Of a stretch of 64,000 nt of DNA, positions 1-12,559 are shown piece after piece (positions within the stretch are counted from its first letter, which is position 1; each line of letters starts with the position of its first letter). The DNA comes from Erodium maritimum. Its lineage: Eukaryota > Streptophyta > Magnoliopsida > Geraniales > Geraniaceae. Location of the stretch: contig OY997592.1 of NCBI GenBank assembly GCA_963921825.1, forward strand, positions 60,284,336 to 60,348,335, written 5' to 3'. A model generated the notes under the pieces. It did not search any database. It was given only the letters and a program-made list of their open reading frames with translations, and had not been told where the DNA came from. A program made the translations under genes and the position numbers.

Positions 1-440
1 AGCCGGAGACGGAGCCTCCTGCAATCTCCTCACCCGTGGACGAGGACCCCTCGCCGGCGTTGATCGTACCAATCCCCTACGATGATGCATGGCTGTGATC
101 CCAGCACCCCCCGTATCTCTTCCCTGCGTACCTCGAGGAAGCCCCGTCCTTGTTGATTCCCCCGTCGTCACCGAGAGCGTCATGACCTCCCTCTCCTTCC
201 CCGTCTCCGTCGCCCGCGGCAGCATCGACTCCGACGCTGTGTACTCAGACGCCGCACCCTACGAACGTGGCGAGCCTTCCTCCCTCGTTACGTTCGCCGT
301 GTCATCCTTGATCACCTCCATGCTCGGTTCCCGGAACCACTCCGAGGCGTCACCGGACTCACTAGACAATTTGGCAGCCGAAGTCGCCATTGATTGCCAA
401 GGAGAAAATCGCAAAACCCTAACCCTAGCGTAGTAGCGGC
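1..440 (-). other. GC-rich segment, possible 5' end of a LINE ORF1 on the minus strand
   Basis: The segment is much more GC-rich than the AT-rich DNA that follows it. On the minus strand a CCCTAA-like leader (near 414-430) is followed by an ATG at 390 and an acidic, Ser/Thr-rich reading frame starting MATSAAKLSS that stops at 259. A leader with AAACCCTA-type sequence followed by a low-complexity ORF resembles the 5' ends of other LINE-type elements in this window. No conserved domain is visible and the left edge of the window cuts the segment. It could equally be the first exon of an unrelated gene. Confidence 0.25.
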
Positions 441-3400
441 TGCGCATTATTTCTTAAGATGATAGAAACAACTTATCAAAATATTATTTAAAGAAATCTT
501 ATTATAATCTTGCGAGTTTATGCAACATTTTGGTTATAGACTATAGATTATAATAATTAATTTCCAATTAAAATACGTTACATATATTCTGAAAAATGTT
601 TGATGAGTGAAGGTTGCAGTAGCCAGGATGACCCTGCCCATTATTAGTAAGGGTGAGGTTTCCTTTTCCACAAATAACCACGTCTTTCTATCACATATTC
701 AATACCTAATAAATGTATGTGCTCATAATTAAAATAAACATTTCACATTTCATTATTTGTATTTCTCAGCTTACACTAAAAATACCCGACATTGTATCAC
801 TTTCTATTCCTAGTTATATATTTTAGAAGATAGAAAAATGACAAAAAAATGTTATCAAGTTTCAGTTTTGATTTTTTTGACGAAAGTTAAGTTTCAGTTT
901 TGATGGTTGTTGGTCTTCTATGGTGTGAGGCTTCTTGTAGTTTCTTCAGGGTCTGCGTACCCATTTATTGTGGTTGTTGGTCTTCTCCGGTGTGAGGCTT
1001 CTTGAGATTTCGAAAAGAATTCCTTCATGTTTCATTTCCACCTATCGTATTTTTTATTTCAAAGAATCTGTGTTTTAATATATGAATTGCTGATCAAAAA
1101 AAAGTTTTGAGCAGATCAAAATTATTACATTTCAAATGGAATAAATCCAGTTTGTAATTTTTTTAAGTTGAAGGTTGGATGTATGGTCCTCTTTAAGTTC
1201 CCTTGTCAGCCATATTTAACAAACTGAGAGAAAAATACATTGGAGTTTCCCATTTTCTGAACTCCAACTTTTTCGCTGAATTAAAATAAATCTGAAGTAA
1301 ATCAGAAAATTTGATTAAAATAATTGATATCTGAAAAATAAAATAAAAATATAGTGGTGAAAAATATTTTTGGTATCTTGTATTAAAAAAATAATATATA
1401 TAAAATTTGATAATATTTTACATTTGTTTTCTTGAAATATAGATGAAAATGATTTTATCTTTTTCTTCGTTTATGCTGAGCTTTTTGGAAGGACATTTTC
1501 TTCATTTGTTTTTAGCATCATTATTTACAATACATCAAAACGTAACCTTAAGAATATGATCCATTCCATTTAAAATATAGGGGACTCGACTTGTTTGAAA
1601 CCGAAACCTATTAGACATTGTTACACTGCTGTTTCAGAACCTTATAGGTATATAAATGATATCCAGTATAAACTGTCCTTATCGTACAAATTAAGAACCA
1701 TTGTGAGCAATTGAATTCAAAAGATTTAAAGGCTCAGATCTTGTCACGCGTGCAGTGACAGTTTTGTAAATAACAAGAACTTTCCGTGCCTTGACTGTTC
1801 TAACGCTTGTTAACCATGTCTACATCGCACAAGATACCAGCACTCATGTATGTAAGATACAAGTATCATCGTATGTAAGATACCAACATTTTGTTAGGTA
1901 AAGTACCAACATTTTAATATGTAAGATACCCACGCATTTTGTGTATGAGCGCGTGCGGTAAATCGCGCTACAATAGCTACCAACATAGACGTAAAATAAC
2001 ACATATCAACATCTTGTGCGTTTTGAAAACGTCGTCTAAACCGCATCATGTGGCACAAATGTATAGTTTGCACAATAAAATATAGTTTATATTTGATATC
2101 AAACCTATATATATATATATATATATGCAACACATGATTTGTAAATAAAGAATCATAACTCACTCAATTTATTAAAACGGAAACGAATTCATTATTATCT
2201 CATTAACTAGTACAATATCTATGCAAAATTTCTACGTACACAGAATGGGGAAAGTGTTGGTATTTGTTACGTGTTTTTATTACATTACCATACATATAAA
2301 ACTATCCAATTTGGCTTTTAAAATCCATTATAGGTTTATTTTTATCATATACAGATATGACAAACAAACAAGATATCCCAAATCAGTACCTTCCCCGTCT
2401 CTCTCTTTTCATGTGAACCACTTTTTTTTCTTCCAATTAATATTCGGCTTCTACTTTTCTTTTCCTTCAAAGTATCCTTTCAAAATAAGTATTTTCACCC
2501 TCATCTACGTACGTGTAATATATAAATATATATATAAGCATAGTACAAATATTCTTCTACCCCTCAATTTCACACACATCACCACATGAGGGTGAGCTGT
2601 TTCACTTATAAATATAAATAATTTGGAAATTAAAATTTAAATACGATTTTTCTTACTTGTATGCAGTATATATATATACATGTGCAATCAGGTGTGAACC
2701 AACTGTTACGATGTGAACCTGTGAACTCGCTTGTTTAGTGTATTCGGTTTGAGGAAATAGCATTTCCGATTTGAGGTGAATATTTTCAGATTAAAAAATT
2801 CTCAAACCAGAAACGCTATTTTCTCAAGCTATATTTTCTCAAAGTAAAATGCTGTTTTCTTAAACTTTTTTCGCTTAAACTGGGATGTTATCTTTTCAAA
2901 TCATATTCGCGGTTTTTTCAAAACAGATTTGAGATTCGCAGATTAACACCGTAAGAGAGGTTCACACCTAATTTGGGGATCACATATTACATTTTCATAT
3001 AAATGCGATATTCTTTGATTAGCATCGAGGTTAGGGTTAGATGTACAATTTTTGCTTTTCATTTTTGATGTGAAACATACTAATTTAGTTTATTAGGGTA
3101 ACATATTTAATAACTATCAATTGAAAATTTATTATTTGATTAGGGTTAGATGTTTTATAGTTAATAATTAAAATTGTGTACTTGATTGACTAACACCATG
3201 CCAAATGGCTAGGGTTAGATACCCCTCACATCATTTGCCATAAAAACCTAGGGTTCCAAGAAGAGCCCACCAGCCACCACTCTTCTCCGAGGACCGTGCA
3301 CCGCACGCACCAATCACCTGCCACTTATGTGCAAAAGGCATCTGATTCCACTCGACAGGACACGCATCACCAAACCAAAACTATTCAGACAGGATTGCGT

Positions 3401-3746
3401 GGACGACACGCGCTCAACACAGCATTTCTACACTGTTCTTCTAGGGTTCCCTTTTAAGCCTCGCTCACGCACATTCATAATGGAATTGTGATAAGACGCG
3501 CACCTTCTTGACACGTGGCTACATCTCATTGGACCTACTCTTACTCTTTCTGATTGTCCCTCCCTTACATGAATATGTGTGCCAAATATTATTATTCAAA
3601 AAAACAAAACCTAATTAAGGGATACATACACTGTATATATTTTCCACTCTTTAGAAACAAAAACAAATTTGATCTACATAATAAAATATATTTTAAAGGT
3701 CATCTAAACATATCATATATGTTATTTTATTGATATTAAATAAAAA
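441..3746. other. AT-rich intergenic region, no gene recognised
   Basis: The only open frames are short, AT-rich and without recognisable domains. Visible structure is minor: an imperfect duplication of a GGTTGTTGGTCTTCT-containing block near 904-945 and 974-1010; short repeats of GTAAGATACCAACATTTT type at about 1845-1935; a (TA)n tract near 2106-2126; a degenerate inverted repeat at 2684-2990; and scattered GGGTTAG motifs between 3030 and 3250. The segment 3180-3560 is less AT-rich, but I see no exon structure in it. Confidence 0.6.
2684..2990. repeat. degenerate inverted repeat, MITE-like
   Basis: The left side reads AGGTGTGAACC followed by GTTACGATGTGAACCTGTGAA. The right side, reverse-complemented, reads AGGTGTGAACC and then TTACGGTGTTAATCTGCGAA. 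The two arms face each other across about 300 bp of AT-rich sequence, as in a miniature inverted-repeat element. No clean target-site duplication was found, so class and exact ends are uncertain. Confidence 0.35.
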
Positions 3747-3747
3747 T

Positions 3748-3884
3748 TCTTTTTTTGACTAAAAGATACAATATCATAAATCAGAAACTCACTGAGAACA
3801 TACTCCTCAACAACAAGAAAAAACAGACACAAAACATAACGTCCACTGATATTTAAAATACTAGAATCGTTACAAACGATATTA
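3748..3884 (-). mobile_element. 5'-truncated LINE 3' end (minus strand)
   Basis: A poly-T run (tail of a minus-strand insertion) is followed by GACTAAAAGATACAATAT, the complement of a plant LINE end of the form AATATTGTACCTTTTAGTC-poly(A). Reading the minus strand upstream gives motifs at 3818-3837 and 3861-3878 that match the 3' ends at 11528-11547 and 47735-47790. Homology stops near 3884, as expected for 5' truncation. A 9-bp GATATTAAA occurs on both sides (about 3732 and 3880) and might be a target duplication, but the left copy is not directly adjacent to the tail. Confidence 0.55.
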
Positions 3885-4319
3885 AAGCATCATATAAACA
3901 GAAAAAAAAGATGAGGATGAAAAAACGGTACTAAAAATCCTGCTCCAAAACCTGAATTTTGATATTATAATTTTTTTTCTTTCAATTATAACATATATTA
4001 AATGTTGAGTCACTTTTTGTGTGTCTGGATTTATTTTTCTCTGATACTAGCTAAAGTAATTCATTTAAAAATAAGTAAAACAAATAAGATAGGTAGGTTA
4101 AACGAAAAAAACGTTAGAAACAATACGATAAAATGATAAGTAATTGCTTTTTTTACAATGTTTAGAGTTTAGATAAAATAATAATTTATTGTATGATGAT
4201 GATGGTGAATGAGTCGATGACATGGACATGGCATGATGCGCATGGCATACGAGCTGATTTTAATACAAAGAAACCTCATTTCAAGACACTAAAGATAAAA
4301 TCTCTCTCTCCAAGGAATC

Positions 4320-4370
4320 GAAAGCCTCTCTTTCTCTCTCTCTCTTCTGCCGAAGCTAGGGTTTATATAA
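4320..4370 (+). promoter_or_regulatory. probable core promoter of the EMF1-like gene: CT repeat and TATA box
   Basis: A CTCTCT-rich tract (about 4324-4345) is followed by a TATATAA box at 4364-4370. This predicts transcription start near 4395-4400, about 1.27 kb upstream of the coding start. CT/GA repeats are known binding sites for plant BPC/GAGA factors, which recruit Polycomb complexes; a role here is only inference. Position relative to the gene and the TATA match are the only support. Confidence 0.5.
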
Positions 4371-4394
4371 ACTTCGCACTCAAATTGCACTCCA

Positions 4395-5672
4395 CCAGCT
4401 GCGAATCTCTCCCCGTCGTCCATCTTTGCTTCTTCTCCATCAGATCCTCTTTCTGTCGGTACCGTTTTTGTGGGCCGCCGTGGACGGCGGAGGCCGAGTC
4501 GGTCTCAGATTCTCAGGCGGCGTCTCGGCTGAGATGAGGTCTGGTTTCGACTCTAATCGCCGACTACTGATCCGTGGTCGTCGCCGATGATTGGTTCGAT
4601 CTCGATTCATGACGGTTTCAGCTCAGTTTCAGCTCTTTTGTTCCGGATATTTAGGTCATTTCACATTTTCACTTTTTTAGTACGTCAAGTTTGGTACCGA
4701 TTTGTGCATTTTTCTCATTTTCTGTGTGCACTGTTGCTTGTGTGTCGGTTGTATTGTATTGAATTATGATCAGTGTCATGGTGTGCTTGATTTTGTTAAC
4801 ATTATTGTGCCTTTTGCTGTGATTTTATGGTGGAAATGAGCCCTACTCATTTTATTTGTTGATTTGATTCGCTTGCTTGGGCAATGTGGTCTAGTGTTTC
4901 TGGGTTCGGTTAATGAGTTTTGTTTGCTTGGGAAATGGAAGTTTACCTTCATTTTTTTTGTTGTGGGTTTGTGATTTTATGAGTCGAATGAACCCTAATA
5001 TTCTTGTTTCTTATTTGGTTGGGTTACTAATTGTTCCACATTTTGTGGGCATTGGTCTTATTGGTTTTGTGTTGTCATGATTATTGGTGCAAAATGGATT
5101 ACTATTTATTGATCATTTGGGTTTGTGAATTGAATTATTTCTCAATGGTTTCTTAAACCCTAATGTTTAGTTGTTTTTTTTCTTTATTTATGTTGCTCCA
5201 TTATAATCTTGGTGTGGGTTGTGTCACTTGCGTTAAATTTTATTCTATGTGAACTAGTGAAGTGCAAACATCCTAGTCTTGCCTTTGTGGAATATGGTGT
5301 TGATGATCTAGGGTTTTCAATTTTGGTTCCTTTATGGGGTTGTGCAAATGTTTATGGATAGGTAGATGTTATTTTATGTGCTATGATTCTTTGTACTATG
5401 AAGGTTTGAGTTACTAACTAGTTATTGTATAGGCATACTTATTTGGAGAGTTACTATATATATTATAACTTGCTTTTGTATGAACAATATCATGTTTTAC
5501 ATCTAAACTAGATTAAGTTGCATGCTGCCGGATTTGTTGTGTGAAATGTTTCGACTACTGCATATGCTTTGCTCAGACCTTTATATATACGATCTGTTAT
5601 GACATTTTTGCAGGTTTGTACGGGTTTTGCGCGCATGATTTTCACATGCAACAACTAGCAGTTGTATAAACT
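4395..5672 (+). other. 5' leader of the EMF1-like gene, with probable leader intron and two uORFs
   Basis: The leader starts GC/CT-rich (to about 4650) and then becomes T-rich like a plant intron. A good acceptor, TTTTTGCAG, ends at 5613, suggesting a leader intron of about 0.9-1 kb; its donor was not settled. Downstream of this acceptor are two short uORFs, 5635-5658 (MIFTCNN) and 5646-5669 (MQQLAVV). They end 14 and 3 nt before the main ATG. Confidence 0.45.
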
Positions 5673-8600
5673 ATGGAGAAGAGTATCATGGTAGCAGAAG
5701 ATTATCTGAGGACTGATTCTACTCTTGTATCCACATCCGGAGGTTCACTCATTAAGATCAACTCGATTTCTATCGATCTGCTTAATGCTAATGGTGAGGG
5801 TGTTGCAGAAAAATGTGAACATTTTTCTATACGGTAGGTGATGATCTTTATTCGAGCTATATCTACATATATGATGTTGATATGGGATTTCTTAGATTGC
5901 ATTGCTTCTGGAGAATAAGTACCAACTAAGTACTGTAACTCCTGTTACATTAAATCTTACAGTTGCTGACATGCATGAATACTATGTAAGTTTGAGTTTA
6001 CTGGTTCTCACTCTCCCTTTTTAGTAAATAATTCTGTGTTTCCTTTCTCTTATGCAATAGAATATTTTTCTGCTGGCAAGTTTACAGTCATTTATAAAGT
6101 GTCTCTAGCTTCAAATGGTATATTTGCTCTATCCCCTTTTTAGATATTCAAGCAGGAAAGTAATTGCATGAGTTTGGTCATTTGGTATATTGTAGCTATG
6201 CCAATCTTTGTGTTGATAGGTGTGTAATTTTCTTTTGCAGTTATAGAAATCAAATGAAAAAAAAAAAACACCAAATGAAGTTTTAAATCTTATATGTGAA
6301 GTGAATTTGGAAATGGGTCCTTTTGTTTGTCGAGAGCTACTTAAGCAAGGATTGCTCTTCTTTTATCTTGTCATAATTGACTGATATGAGTTATCCTAAT
6401 AAACATTTCCCCTTAAAATTCTGTTGGTAATGAATGCAGTGGATATGTATCTAAGATACGGAAGAAAAATAAGAAGATATGTTGGCCATTTTCTATGGAT
6501 GGTAATGATAATAAGTCAGAAGATGCAGCATGTTTGCTTCCGCCTTTAGATGTTCAGAAGTTTAGATGGTGGCGCTGCAAGAATTGCCTACAGAATATTG
6601 TTGCTGGATGTGCAGTAAAGGATAATGAAGCTGTCACTCATCCTTGTCGTTGTGGATTTAAATCCAATGCCACTTGTGCCCATGTATCATCCCTTGATGC
6701 TGATGTGCTGCCACTCGATTGTCAACTACCTCCTAAGCCATTTTTGATTGAGGGAAGGAAGTTTGATGGTAACACCTTCACAAATATGGCCAATAATGAA
6801 GATCTTCCTTTGTCTCATACCAAAGAAAGGAAATCTGAAGTTGAAAACAACACCTTGATCGGTACACTTCATTCTACAAGCTACTGTTCAATTTACAATT
6901 AGGACATGCTGGTTCACTATATTATCTGTTTCATACAGGGCATGGGAACGGCTTGACCGATACACATCAGAAAAATGCTAGACCAACTTGTATTACAGCA
7001 AAAGTTAATCCATGCACTCAGAAAAAACATACAAATGGGTCAGGTATAATTACTACAAGTCTACAACTACCTGACTTTTAAAAACTATTGAAAATCCTCT
7101 CTTTCTGACTGAAGCTAAATTATGTGTTTGGAATGGGGATTTTGTTTCCAGAAACAGGTGCTCCTAAATCAAAATGCAATGGATCTGTTGGAGTTTTTAA
7201 GGCTGGCACTATAGTTGGTGAGGAGCTTAACAGTGCTACCTCAGAAAGTGATGAGATAAAGTCACATGGTGCACCTCGCAGAAAGTTTAGAAAGGTGCGC
7301 CTACTGGCTGAACTGCTTGGGGATAAAGGAGTTGCAAAAACTGATTGCATGAAGACATTAAGTTCTTGTTCCAATGCAGTTTCTGATGTATTCTTAAGAC
7401 CCGGGACAGTTTCTATTCTTCAAGGTCCAGTAGCTGTCCAAGGAGGAAATGTTAGGTGTGGTTTTATGGGTCAAAATAGGAAAAGGAAGCTGCCTCAGGA
7501 TGAAGAATGGAGACCTCCAGCGATGAGCTCTCTAAACAATGAGAACATGAAGCGTATGGCCTCTTTGGATGCAGAAACAGAATCAGAATCAGAAGAAGAT
7601 GCAGTTGTTGGTGCAAACCTTCAACTGGACTTGGATTGTTCTTTGACAAAACATAGAGTTGAAAAAGATGTTACTTTAGCGAAAAGGAAAAATAAGAAGA
7701 CACGTGTTATTGATCTAAATAAAAGTCACTCCGAAAGTGGAGATGTTAGTGAGGCTGATGGTACTACGGATGTTCTGTTCACTTCAGCACAAGATACATT
7801 CACAGACCAAGGAGCAGATCCTTTCCCTTCACATGATCAAAGAATGAAGAGGAAATCCAATTTGTCTGAAACTGAAAGCAAGATGCGTCAAGTTGACGAT
7901 GGTCTGGCTTCTGTAAATCCATTACATGATGCCACACTTGCAGCTGTTCCAACTGCTGGGAAAGACATGGAAGTCATGCAAACTAAAATTTTGACTGTTC
8001 CAATCCAATCAGCACAACAAGCATCCACAAAGAGGCAGGACCTTTCTCTTAGCAGTTACTTGACCGCAACAAGATATGATAAAATATATAGTCCACAAGC
8101 TGGAGGACTACCTTCCCCATTGCCTTGGCACGAAGATACAAATCAGGGTATGAGGGAAGGCAGAGATACCAATTTTATTGGACATTCAAGGGTACTTTCA
8201 AAATCAGCATTGAATGGTGTTTATGGTAATGGAGTAAATGTTGATCTGAGTAGGAAGGGAATTATGCATAAAATGCCCATTTTGAATGATAAGCACAAGC
8301 ACTCATCCCAGGTTGAACCCAGAGTTGGTTCATTGATGCAGCAGATGGTATGGAGTTTCTTTCTTTTTAAATGCTATTGTTAGAGAAGATATACTTATAA
8401 ATTTTCCCGACTGTGTTTATGTCACATCCCACCTTTCTTCCTTTGGCCTCATACTAATGACAAACTTCCAAAAAAAAAAATCATTTGCCAAAAATCATAT
8501 AAATGATACTCAGGATTCAAGTGTTCGACACATTCATTTTCAATTGATTCATGCAAAGAAAACGTCTTTGTTCCGAGTACTAGCATGCTATAAACTATTA

Positions 8601-10658
8601 ATAAATGAAGGAGAACATTGTTAGGTGTCCAATTGTGCGTTTTATGGAGATAATGCACTGTCTGGAAAATATATGTAAATGCTTGCTGGGCGCTCACATA
8701 TTTGCACATAACATTATGGTGACTGCTAAATGGGGTCTCCTATAGATACGTATAGAAATATGTTAACTTAGGCTTCCATTCAAACGATTTTGGAATATTG
8801 ACCTATGCCAAAGTATTTTTTTGTTCCTCAGCTTGTAGGAGTTTGTTTATGCAGAATAGTGAGCTTTCAGCCTCATGGTGTCTTTTAGTTTGTTCCTTGC
8901 ATGTTTACTCATCTTCATGATATATATTGACATATATGTCCTTACTTTCTGGTTTACCTTGTCCATATGCAACTGTTGCAATTAAGTGCTTCGAAGTCTA
9001 CTCATTCGGGGAAGTAATGGTTCTTATTCTGGCAGCCCTTTTCGAATCGAAGCAATAGTGAGAAGACCGTTGAAGATCAGGAACATTTGGCAATGGCAAA
9101 GAAGCATACTAGCCGAAGAGCTGATAAGATTTCTGAACAGGGAACTTTAGATGACATACCTATGGAAATTGTAGAACTCATGGCAAAGAATCAGTATGAG
9201 AGGTGCCTCCATGATGCTAAAAGGGAGAAGCAACAGTCAGAAACAACAAATAAAAGGAGTGCTCAGATACTGGATTTTACTGGAGGATATGGGAACAAAG
9301 AATTCAGATCATTGCCGGACGAAGCCACTCGCAAACATAAACCTCAGGCTAAGAATGTAAGAGATGGCATAAGAAGAACGGGAGATTATATGGGAGCCAC
9401 CAAGAAAAAGGTTAATTTCCTTTTCTTATATTAATAGAAATAGAAGATTTAAGCAAACTCATCTCCTGACTGGGTTTCTTGCATTTTACAGTTTCATGAG
9501 AATCCAAGTAGTGAAGTCCAATTTTATGCTGCTAGTTCCAGCGGGCATAATAGTCCTCAAAATTGCTTGTGGATTGGGGAGCGAGCAAGGCCCTCGTACA
9601 GCATAATGCAGCCCTTGAGTGCATGTAACACATGCCAGACTCAGCCACAGCAGAGTAAAGAAGCAGCTGGTCTACGGCCCTCCACAATTCCAAATCATAC
9701 ACCCTTTGGATTCAACATCTCTAGGAAGTGTGAGGCTCAGTCTACCAATGTAGAAATGCTTTCACGACATCCAAGCAGCCTTCATAAGAAAGATCATGTG
9801 ATGAAGGTTACAAATGCAAATGCTGCAAATCATGGGAAGTATCAGAAGAATCTTGGTTATGATACCCTTGTGAGAGCACATCCAGACTATTCATTTGGTT
9901 GCAAACATAGGACCGATCTTCCTAAGAAGATAAGTGGATCATTGGATATATATTCTAATGAAACCATACCAGCAATGCATCTGCTTAGCCTCATGGATGC
10001 AGGGGTGCGTTCTGGTCCATCAGGCAGTAGGGAAGAAACTCAAAAGGTGCTGAAGAAACCATTGTTTCCTGGAGACCATCACTCTCAGGAGCCTCCTTCC
10101 CAACAACCTGGAGTTCCCCATGAATATTTTCCTGCTATTCAAATTGGTGGTGCATCCACATCTTCATTTCAACAAAACAGGAATTTCCAGAGGGTGACTA
10201 ATTTCACCGGCCAAGTTTCTCTGAAAGGTCCACAGAAAGCAAAGACCAAGACCCACAACATCTCCTCAGAAAATGGACTCCAGAAATCACATAAGTTCGC
10301 CCTCTCTCGCTGTAGCTCTGAGGAAATGTTCTTTGGTGATTTGCATTCTCCGCCATCATTCTTTCACTCTCGTCATATTGGAGGTCCAATTAGGAAGCAG
10401 AAACTTGATGCCAATGTTTGGCCTCTGAAAAGCAATTTGGAAACTGAAGTCTGCAGTGTTAATAGAAACCCAGCTGATTTCAGCATACCCGGAACAAGAA
10501 ATGGGTATATGATCAGAGGGGAAGACTTACAGTTCAGGAAGAGATTTCCTAGCTATGGTGGATTTGTGCGCAACAAACATCATAAGAATGTGAAGCTCAA
10601 TGCTGCAAATGAATGTGTGCGTCAGAGGAACCAAGGAAAGTTTTATCAACAACAATGA
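5673..10658 (+). CDS. EMF1: EMBRYONIC FLOWER 1-like Polycomb-group protein
   Basis: Six exons: 5673-5833, 6440-6861, 6939-7043, 7152-8347, 9036-9410 and 9492-10658. Phase is kept throughout, giving 1141 aa; Arabidopsis EMF1 is of similar length. Recognition rests on family signatures: the N-terminal SLIKINSISIDL block (about residues 26-37), then CEHFSIRGYVSKIRKK and KICWPFS, the Trp/Cys-rich FRWWRCKNC segment with further cysteines, and the mid-protein motif DDIPMEIVELMAKNQYERCL (about 667-686). The rest is low-complexity, basic and Ser-rich, with runs such as RKRK and KRKNKK that could act as nuclear signals. EMF1 is a plant-specific nuclear protein that works with PRC1/PRC2 to compact chromatin and repress floral homeotic genes. 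I chose the first ATG; an alternative in-frame Met at codon 6 exists. No break or frameshift is seen, so the gene looks functional. Confidence 0.93.
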
Positions 10659-11441
10659 TGGTAAATAAGTTTTACTGTAATTGATATACAATTCTCAATT
10701 GACTTGATTTCTGTTTTCCTTCATTCCTTGAGCCGTTCTTTTTACTGATTTATTACAGTAGGTGAAGCTAAACATGATTGTCAAGATACGCTGTAAAATA
10801 AGGATTGCTCGAAAGCTGGATGCAAATCAGATAGCGGATGCTAGTTCAATTCTCTGCCCAAGATTGTGTTTGATCCAGTAGCAGACTCCATGTTCACAGA
10901 GAGGCAAGGCTTGTATATATACGCACACATACCGCCTCCGCCTTCCACACGTGATATATGTACTTCAGAGTTTGATGTTATCTATACGTCTACGTTATAA
11001 GTTTAGGAGTTTGTTTTTCCTCTCAACTCAAGATCGAGGTGTATCGTATTTTGGGTTAGGAATCGAAGGTTAACATGATAAGTTGGAAAGTACAATGCAT
11101 GTGTGATAATGTAATATGTGGAACCCTTGGAGTTGTAAGGGGGTTACTGATAAGTTAGGTTTTGTTGATAATGCATAATATATGTTATGTTCGGACAATT
11201 ACACGTTATGGGGTTGCTGAGCTTCGGGTGTGTAATTCAAGAGTGTTTTCTATCTTCTATCATAGTCTTTCATTGAATATGTTCAGATGAAGACAACTAA
11301 CTCAGATTTACATGCGTTCATCATATATAATGAGGGCCATATACATTGCAAATATTCACTAAGTTACGTTTTTTTATCCTTCCAATTCATAACCATTAAT
11401 TGTCCACTCTCAAATAACTTTGAAGTGACTATGTGCTTCTT
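10659..11441 (+). other. 3' region of the EMF1-like gene and short intergenic DNA
   Basis: The stop is followed by GGTAAATAAG and, about 90 bp on, TTATTACAG, so the 3' UTR may hold a short intron (about 10662-10759). The UTR probably extends a few hundred bases more; several A/T-rich poly(A)-signal-like stretches occur, but no site can be fixed. Beyond about 11150 nothing is recognised up to the LINE tail at 11442. Confidence 0.4.
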
Positions 11442-12530
11442 CCTTTTTGGCTAAAAGGTACAAATTTTAATAATAGTAAAGCACAATGGAGGTGTGCATC
11501 AAAGAACAGACTCTCTGACCACTAAAAAAGAACAGACATAGAACATAATGTTTATAGTTCTTTTTATTAATATATATCGTCACAGACGGTTTTGAACCCA
11601 TAAATGAAACCTACTGAAACAGATTTCGGGATGTCGTATAGGCCGTCATAGAGACATGAAGGAAAGGTAGGGGGTAAGAAGGTGGTACAGGAAGTCCCAG
11701 TCCAATCCATGGACCAAGACTGCATCAGTAAAAGAAGGTACGACCTGTACTAGGGACCCCTCCAAGGCCGGTCTCCGAGGCCCCGAGTGTCTAACATTGC
11801 TCTTGACGAGGCTGCTTATTACCAGCTATTGTCTGATCATTCACCTCCTCATCATCGATCATTGTGGCCTTCGCTTTTTAAGAGTCTCGGTGGTTTGATG
11901 CGACATGTGGGATTGGCCCAAGGTGGGCCGGGTTAAGCTTGATAGGCCCACTAGGAATAGGAAACCCTAGCCCCTTGCTTCCTTCGCACAACACAGGAGC
12001 AGACATCGTGTAAGGAACGAGGTCGGAGATTCTGATCACGACGACGACTGCTTCCTCCACGGGTTTGCTGGTAGGACCTTCCCTACCACGGGTAAGATGG
12101 CCCCGGATAAGTTCGGGGGTTCTGTAATGTTGATCGGCGGCCTGTGTCCTGTTGGCACTAGTCCACCATCGATGGTCAAAAAATTCCAAGTCAGTACCCG
12201 AAGATCCGGTTTCTTCGGCGAAGAAGGGGTGGAGGAAGCCCCCGGGTCCCAATTACGCTACGAGCCCCGAACAGAAGCGAACGGGCTCCCTAGGTCCGAC
12301 AGAGGCAGCACCGAGACATGTTCGCCCATCTCCACGGGAGGTGAGGGTAACGACAGTGGAGCAACATACGGAATTTGAGAGAAGATATCCTTCAATCCCT
12401 GCCCAGGAGAGAGGGGGAACAGACTGATACAGACCGGGAGGCGGAGTGTTGACTGGGACCAGGCCGGGAGATCAGAGCCAACGATGATGACAGTACTGCG
12501 AGGAGGGAAAGACCCTAGCAAACATTCTTT
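11442..12530 (-). mobile_element. ORF1-only LINE-type element (minus strand)
   Basis: Reading the minus strand, a GC-rich ORF1-like part (about 12530-11880) contains a damaged frame (12252-11878, rich in Pro, Gly and Arg). It is followed directly by a 3' UTR and the end ACCTTTTAGCCAAAAAGG. No reverse transcriptase or endonuclease motif occurs. The 3' UTR matches the element at 45860-47876 in order: GGAGGGGTCCC (complement at 11753-11763), CTGATGCAGTC (about 11718-11730), CTTTCCTTC-type text, and the CTGTTCTTT block (11528-11547). The 5' end is placed only approximately, near 12530. No target duplication was identified. Confidence 0.6.
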
Positions 12531-12559
12531 GATCGATAAATATCACTATATGAGGCGGT

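Noticed and set aside
414-430. AAACCCTAACCCTAG as an interstitial telomere repeat
   Set aside because: Only about two units; AAACCCTA is common in plant gene and LINE leaders.
2101-2163. TATA-like (TA)n as a gene promoter
   Set aside because: No gene follows on either strand; it is a simple dinucleotide repeat.
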